From contig OW051494.1 of NCBI GenBank assembly GCA_932521035.1, positions 2,342,001 to 2,406,000 on the forward strand: a stretch of DNA of 64,000 nt. The letters run 5' to 3'. The position numbers and the translations under genes were made by a program. This stretch comes from Oscheius dolichura (lineage: Eukaryota > Nematoda > Chromadorea > Rhabditida > Rhabditidae). Positions 60,061-64,000 of the stretch are shown piece after piece; position 1 is the first letter of the stretch; each line of letters opens with the position of its first letter. The notes beneath the pieces are model-generated. The model did no database searches and was not told the DNA's origin. It was given only the letters and a program-made list of their open reading frames with translations.

Positions 60061-60575
60061 ATCTTTGTAGATTTCAAGAGCAGTACCATTTTGGAAGCAA
60101 TGCAAAAATATTGAAACTGCAGGCAGCACACGAATAGCCTAAAAATATGATTTTAAAAATAAACAATTGATTTATCGTCTGTTCTTTAAAAATTACCCTT
60201 TGTGAAACAGTTATATCTCCGTTAAACCATCCTTTAATATCTTCAGAAATTAGCGGTTTTAATAATGTACCAAAATAAGTAACAAGTGTATCCATAGCAT
60301 GTTGTTGTTGAACGGAAAATATTCCGTGCTCACCTATAAGCGATTAATGCTTATAAACATTTAGAATCAGAGGGCTCATTCCAGAAATGAGAAATGATAA
60401 AAAGAAAAGAAAGCACCACTGAAGGGTTAATAAAACCTTGAAATACCTTTGATTGTAGTTACATGGACAGCATATATGAAAAGGGTAGCAAATTCAATAA
60501 GCTGATGGCTGCTAATTGGTGCTTCTTCTAAGGAAAGGAGTATGTCTAACTGAGAAAAAGCTCGCTCAGAAACGC
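60059..60575 (-). pseudogene. SMG6 fragment B (copy of 16915-17431)
   Basis: Direct copy that begins where fragment C's source ends (16910/16915) and ends where fragment A's source begins (17431/17443). The encoded LVTYFGTLLKPLISEDIKGW is identical to the parent. Confidence 0.92.
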
Positions 60576-61148
60576 AAAAAGCCCTAATGTAACGGACCAC
60601 TTTTTTCACGTTCATGCTTAATGCTATATATGGTTTTGTTGCATTTTTGACGCTGATAACGAATATGATAATGAAAAGATGTGAAAGTGCAAAATGAAAA
60701 AGTTATGAGGTCTCAAAGTTGCAAAAAACGCCACAGCTTTTTTCGAATTAGCTATTGTGACCTATATGGTTGAATAGAGCTATGTCAGTAATGCCGGACT
60801 GTGAAATTCGAATTTTGTAAATTTTAACGGTATTCTATTGAAATTGCTTGTTTCTTTTTTATTTAGACATTTTTTTGTACCTTCTCGACTGTTTTATAGT
60901 AAGTTGGGGTCGCCAAAAACGGATAAATGGTTTAAAAACAGTAAAAATGCCTAGAAAGTGGTATATGAACGCAAAAAATAGTAAGTCGGCCAGGAGCATA
61001 CCCTGTATTTCAATCTCCTTTTTTACTTCCCCTATCCGTGTAACAACACATCGTGCGGGTTAACATACGAAAGGCGTCCCCCAGTTGGCCTTTCCATCCA
61101 TAAGAAGACTTTAAAAAGTTTTGACTGGTAGAGAAGCCTCTGTCCCTG
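60576..61148. other. Intergenic, no gene supported
   Basis: AT-rich. It begins at the abrupt end of SMG6 fragment B. No repeat or coding frame recognised. Confidence 0.4.
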
Positions 61149-61907
61149 TTGTCTAGTCTGTCACGAGATGAGCCCGTCCCCCTCTGTCCTCCTGGCTTCC
61201 ACCAAAACGAGCACTCTGGCTCGATGGCTCAATGGCTCAAGATGAAAAGGACAAGTACCGTAACCGACCCACTGCCGACAACATCTATTTGGATTTTTCG
61301 AGTACTGAGGCTGCCGAAAAAGACGGCGGATCTGCCGCTGCCGATGTCCCCGAATTGCAAGGCAATCGCCAGATTCCAAGTGATCAAGCCCGCCGACCCT
61401 CGACTCGTGCTGTTCTACCTGCTGGTGGCCAGCAGACGGCCGGTCGTGAGCCTACATCCTCCCGATCTTCTTCGACTAGTCGTGGCCCTTCCGCTACTCG
61501 TGGAACTGGCCCTCCCGCCTGTCGTGGCCCTGTTCGCGCCACCAACAACTTTCCGATTCGGAAAGTGCCTATCCCCCGCCGTGGCTAATAAAAAGGATGT
61601 GGCTATTTGTTCTAGTCTTGTTGTTTTCCTTGTTCACTTAGTCTACATCGGATCTCCAGCGCTAGTTCAGACAGCCTACGTCGTTGCCTTCTTCTTCGTA
61701 GTTTGGACAATTATGACCGCTTACCAAAAAATGACTGCCGCCGGAAGACTGCCTCCCGGGCCTCCTTCGACAATGACTGCCTCGGCCCGTACTCCCGCCG
61801 GCGCCAACGGCACCTCGAGATACTTATCAACAATGCCGGCCAGGGCCAGTCGTGCTACATGGCAACTGGTGGAAACGCCTCGGCCTGTTTCGCCCCGAAG
61901 TAGATGA
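61149..61907 (+). CDS. Ambiguous coding locus with overlapping frames, possibly a membrane protein
   Basis: A 252-codon frame runs 61149-61907 and contains hydrophobic stretches (LRLVVALPLLVELALPPVVA; ICSSLVVFLVHLVYIGS; TAYVVAFFFVVW) that could span a membrane. A second frame, 61232-61588, reads MAQDEKDKYRNRPTADNIYL then DFSSTEAAEKDGG, which looks like a cytosolic N-terminus and has typical codon use. A third, 61703-61906, is rich in G/C third positions. The likeliest truth is one spliced gene using parts of these frames, but I cannot place the introns. No family recognised. Confidence 0.4.
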   Translation: MSSLSRDEPVPLCPPGFHQNEHSGSMAQWLKMKRTSTVTDPLPTTSIWIFRVLRLPKKTADLPLPMSPNCKAIARFQVIKPADPRLVLFYLLVASRRPVVSLHPPDLLRLVVALPLLVELALPPVVALFAPPTTFRFGKCLSPAVANKKDVAICSSLVVFLVHLVYIGSPALVQTAYVVAFFFVVWTIMTAYQKMTAAGRLPPGPPSTMTASARTPAGANGTSRYLSTMPARASRATWQLVETPRPVSPRSR

Positions 61908-62076
61908 GCCCCGTAGACTCGGGTGACACTCCAATAAAGATTGAGAAGGTCCTCTAGCACTCCGCCTTATCATGTAGGCCGTGAGCAGAAGAAGAAAAAC
62001 GAGGCCAACTTTGGATAAACAACAACAAGAACAAGAAGACATGACACATTTTATTAACGAGACACGTCAATGTTGT

Positions 62077-63328
62077 CTACTTGTGGCAGCCGGCGTGGGC
62101 CTCCTTCAGGCGGAGATAGATGCCGTCCATGGTGGGACGGGCGCCGGGACGACGGCTCAGGCAGCGCGAGACGAGGACAGCGATCCGCTGCAGCTGGGTG
62201 GCATTCGGATCCTTGGCCAGGGCGTCCGTCTTCATTTGCGAGAGGCTCTTCAATATCTTGCCGAGGGAATAGACTCCCGAGTGGGGGGTCAGCCTCCTGG
62301 ACCAGGCCACCTCTGGCGCCAGAGTCGAGTAGTCGGCCAGGGCGATCATCTTCTGCGACGTGACCGGGGCCAGCCCATCGCCGCCGTTGAACAGCACCTT
62401 CTCGCCGTTCTTCACCACAAAATTCTGCATCTCCAAGGCGCCGTGGAAGATGCCTGCCTGGTAGAGTTCGGCCATCACCGAGGCAATTCCAACCATTAGC
62501 TTGATCCGGGCGGCGATGTCCATCTCCGCCAGGTGGCGGTCGACAAAAACCGTCAGCTGCTGGATGTCCTTCTTCTTGTAGACGAGGTAGCCGTCGCCGT
62601 CTAGCAGCATCGCCCTCGGCCCGTAGATGGCCAGCTTTCTCTGCTCGGCCACCAGCGAGACGCGAATCTCATTGAACATTTTCTGCTTCCAGTCGAAGAC
62701 CGCCGCCCCCTTGGCCTGTATCAGTTCACACAGTCGCGCCTTGCCGCCTTCTCCTCCTCCTCCTGTCAGGTCCACTTCCGCCGTCAAATGCTTGTAGAAC
62801 TGGTCGCTGCTGGTCAGGGCCATTTTCCGCACCGACTTCATCGTTATCAGGCGCTTGTTCTTCAGCTCGTCCGGCTTCACCAGGCGACGGAAGAGCACCT
62901 GACTGCCTGAAGCATACAGTAGTCCCATGGATAAAGAGGCGGTTACCCAGAAGGGCAGAGAAGACATCGTAAGCGGGCAGCCTCAAATTGTAGAGCAGCT
63001 CTCCGATGGTTCTGCCGGTGCCGAAGAGCATTCCCCGGATACGGTAGCCATCGTTGCGGGACCTCTCCAAGACAAGGTGGTGGATGTGGCCGTCCTCGTC
63101 GCGGACCGAGACACGCGGCTCGTGGATCTCCGTCGTCGACAGACAATAGTCTCCAGGCAACTGGAGGATATTCAGCAGGGAGAGCAGATCCTCCGGCAGA
63201 CAGCCCACATCACATCTTTTGTCATTCAACTGAAAGCAGAGCAATTGAATCAGTAGAATGGAAAGGAGACGGACCGAAATGATTTCAGCATCGATCTCGG
63301 CCCGAATCAGCCGTTCAACCAGGGTCAT
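62077..63328 (-). CDS. SH2-pseudokinase (degenerate Fer/Fps-like non-receptor tyrosine kinase)
   Basis: Three exons, first intron 45 bp, second 40 bp. ATG 63328 (MTLVERLIRAEIDAEIIS). An SH2-like domain follows: GCLPEDLLSLLNILQLPGDY, CLSTTE, HHLVLERSRNDGYRIRG, TIGELLYNLR. Position betaB5 of the FLVR motif reads CLST, so the phosphotyrosine-binding Arg appears lost. The kinase-like domain has FNEIRVSLVAEQRKLAIYG, then the catalytic loop HGALEMQNFVV in place of HRDLAARN, no DFG (GGDGLAPVTS), but a recognisable LAPEVAWSRRLTPHSGVYSL and a final RRPGARPTMDGIYLRLKEA. It is therefore probably catalytically dead and acts as a scaffold or regulator. Stop 62079-62077, with an AATAAA just downstream near 62050. 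Confidence 0.8.
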
Positions 63329-63912
63329 GGTGGGGAAACAGCCGACCACGAGGGGCGATTGAAATTAATAAACTGGCCATTCGGAAGGCAAGAAGAAGCT
63401 TGCAGTTATCCTGTCAAGACTGATACATGTAAAAAGCTGCGATCTTCTATTGGCAACGCTTTCGACAGTGAAAAGCTCGGGGAGACGACGGGCGCTGTTC
63501 GAAGGCCGTGGCCACCAGACAGTACCAAGGTGGAACAAATTGGAGGGAGTGAGTAAACAACTCAATTGTACCTCTGATGTTGTCAAAAGAGGAGGAAGGG
63601 AGGATTTGAAAGGGCTCGAACAGGTTGGCCTGTGAATAAAGGAGGGCAAGCACCCCGAGCCATCCTCCTGTGGAATGGGGAGATGGCTGCATCCTCCTCC
63701 TCCTCATTCTATGAGACTGGCACTATTCATTTGTTCTGGAGAATTGGGAGTGTTTTGTCTTTGCTTCCAAAGTTAACCTTTGTATCCACTAATTGATACC
63801 AGTCTCTGGCCCATATTACGGCCGGTCAGCCATATTTATACAGCAAGTGGTGATTAAATTTATTGGCAAGAAAAGATTACAAAAAGAGCACTAGTAAAAG
63901 AAGAAGAAGGAA
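63329..63912. other. Intergenic between pseudokinase and Skp1-related gene
   Basis: Short open frames on both strands without domain support. A minus-strand AATAAA (63857-63862) lies about 50 bp downstream of the Skp1-like stop and is probably its poly(A) signal. Confidence 0.5.
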
Positions 63913-64000
63913 TTAAGCCTCGGCCCATTCGAACCGTTTTTTGAGTTCCTCCTCTTCCTCAGGGGTGAAGTCATTGTCGAGGCCGAAGACGTCTCGGATC
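63913..64000 (-). CDS. Skp1-related protein, C-terminus (cut by window edge)
   Basis: The last 28 codons read IRDVFGLDNDFTPEEEEELK then KRF, EWAEA, stop 63915-63913. This is the C-terminal helix of Skp1 (family I-x-x-x-F-x-I-x-N-D-F-T-x-E-E-E, ending in a Trp-containing W-x-E tail), which forms the F-box-binding surface of SCF ubiquitin ligases. Nematodes have many Skp1-related (skr) genes, so the exact paralogue is unknown. The rest lies beyond position 64000. Confidence 0.85.
   Translation of the reverse strand, partial: IRDVFGLDNDFTPEEEEELKKRFEWAEA

Noticed and set aside
1..64000. CRISPR arrays, prokaryotic operons, rRNA genes or viral genes
   Set aside because: None seen; the split genes and nematode-type proteins show a eukaryotic nuclear sequence.

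Overview
The window looks like a compact nematode chromosome segment. Many coding exons are joined by GT-AG introns of only about 35-45 bp. The first gene has the Kunitz / Lustrin Cys-rich / EB-module architecture typical of nematode cuticle and moulting proteins. Most start codons have a pyrimidine-rich AG acceptor directly on, or a few bases before, the ATG, as expected for spliced-leader trans-splicing. A clade I (Trichinella/Trichuris-like) worm is an inference from the intron size and gene style; nothing in the sequence proves the species. All gene models below were built by eye from conserved domains and splice sites. || Layout, left to right. 228-8034 (+): large secreted Kunitz/Lustrin/EB protein. 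8141-8762 (-): small unknown protein. 9205-11083 (+): C2H2 zinc-finger protein. 11393-12528 and 12639-13896 (+): two adjacent paralogous mitochondrial Tim44-fold (MAIP1-like) proteins. 14162-15243 (-): NTHL1 endonuclease III. 15669-22184 (-): SMG6 nonsense-mediated-decay endonuclease. 23227-26796 (-): importin-13. 26956-31146 (-): TANGO6/Rtp1, with a TTAA-flanked foldback MITE in one intron. 31432-34192 (+): DNA ligase IV. 34386-36311 (-): PLRG1. 36832-40270 (-): gamma-tubulin complex component. 40505-40969 (-): PHF5A. 41952-45428 (+): an unknown gene, TMEM17 and another unknown gene. 45723-47988 (-): C2H2 transcription factor. || About 48.0-54.9 kb is GC- and purine-rich non-coding DNA with tRNA-like sequences and simple repeats. 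55.2-60.6 kb is a rearranged block: an unknown gene, an inverted copy of the zinc-finger gene's last exon, three shuffled fragments of SMG6, a 111-bp inverted-repeat pair and another unknown gene. The right end holds ambiguous overlapping reading frames (61.1-61.9 kb), an SH2-pseudokinase gene (62077-63328, -) and the C-terminus of a Skp1-related protein (63913-64000, -). || Functional links: three spliceosome or RNA-surveillance genes (PHF5A, PLRG1, SMG6) and two DNA-repair genes (NTHL1, LIG4) lie here. Two nuclear-import factors (TANGO6, IPO13) are head-to-tail only 159 bp apart, with a trans-splice-type acceptor on the second ATG, which suggests an operon. The most unusual observations are the foldback element in the TANGO6 intron, the fragmented and inverted SMG6 copy, a dispersed family of about 80-bp hairpins, and the pseudokinase with a degenerate SH2 domain.
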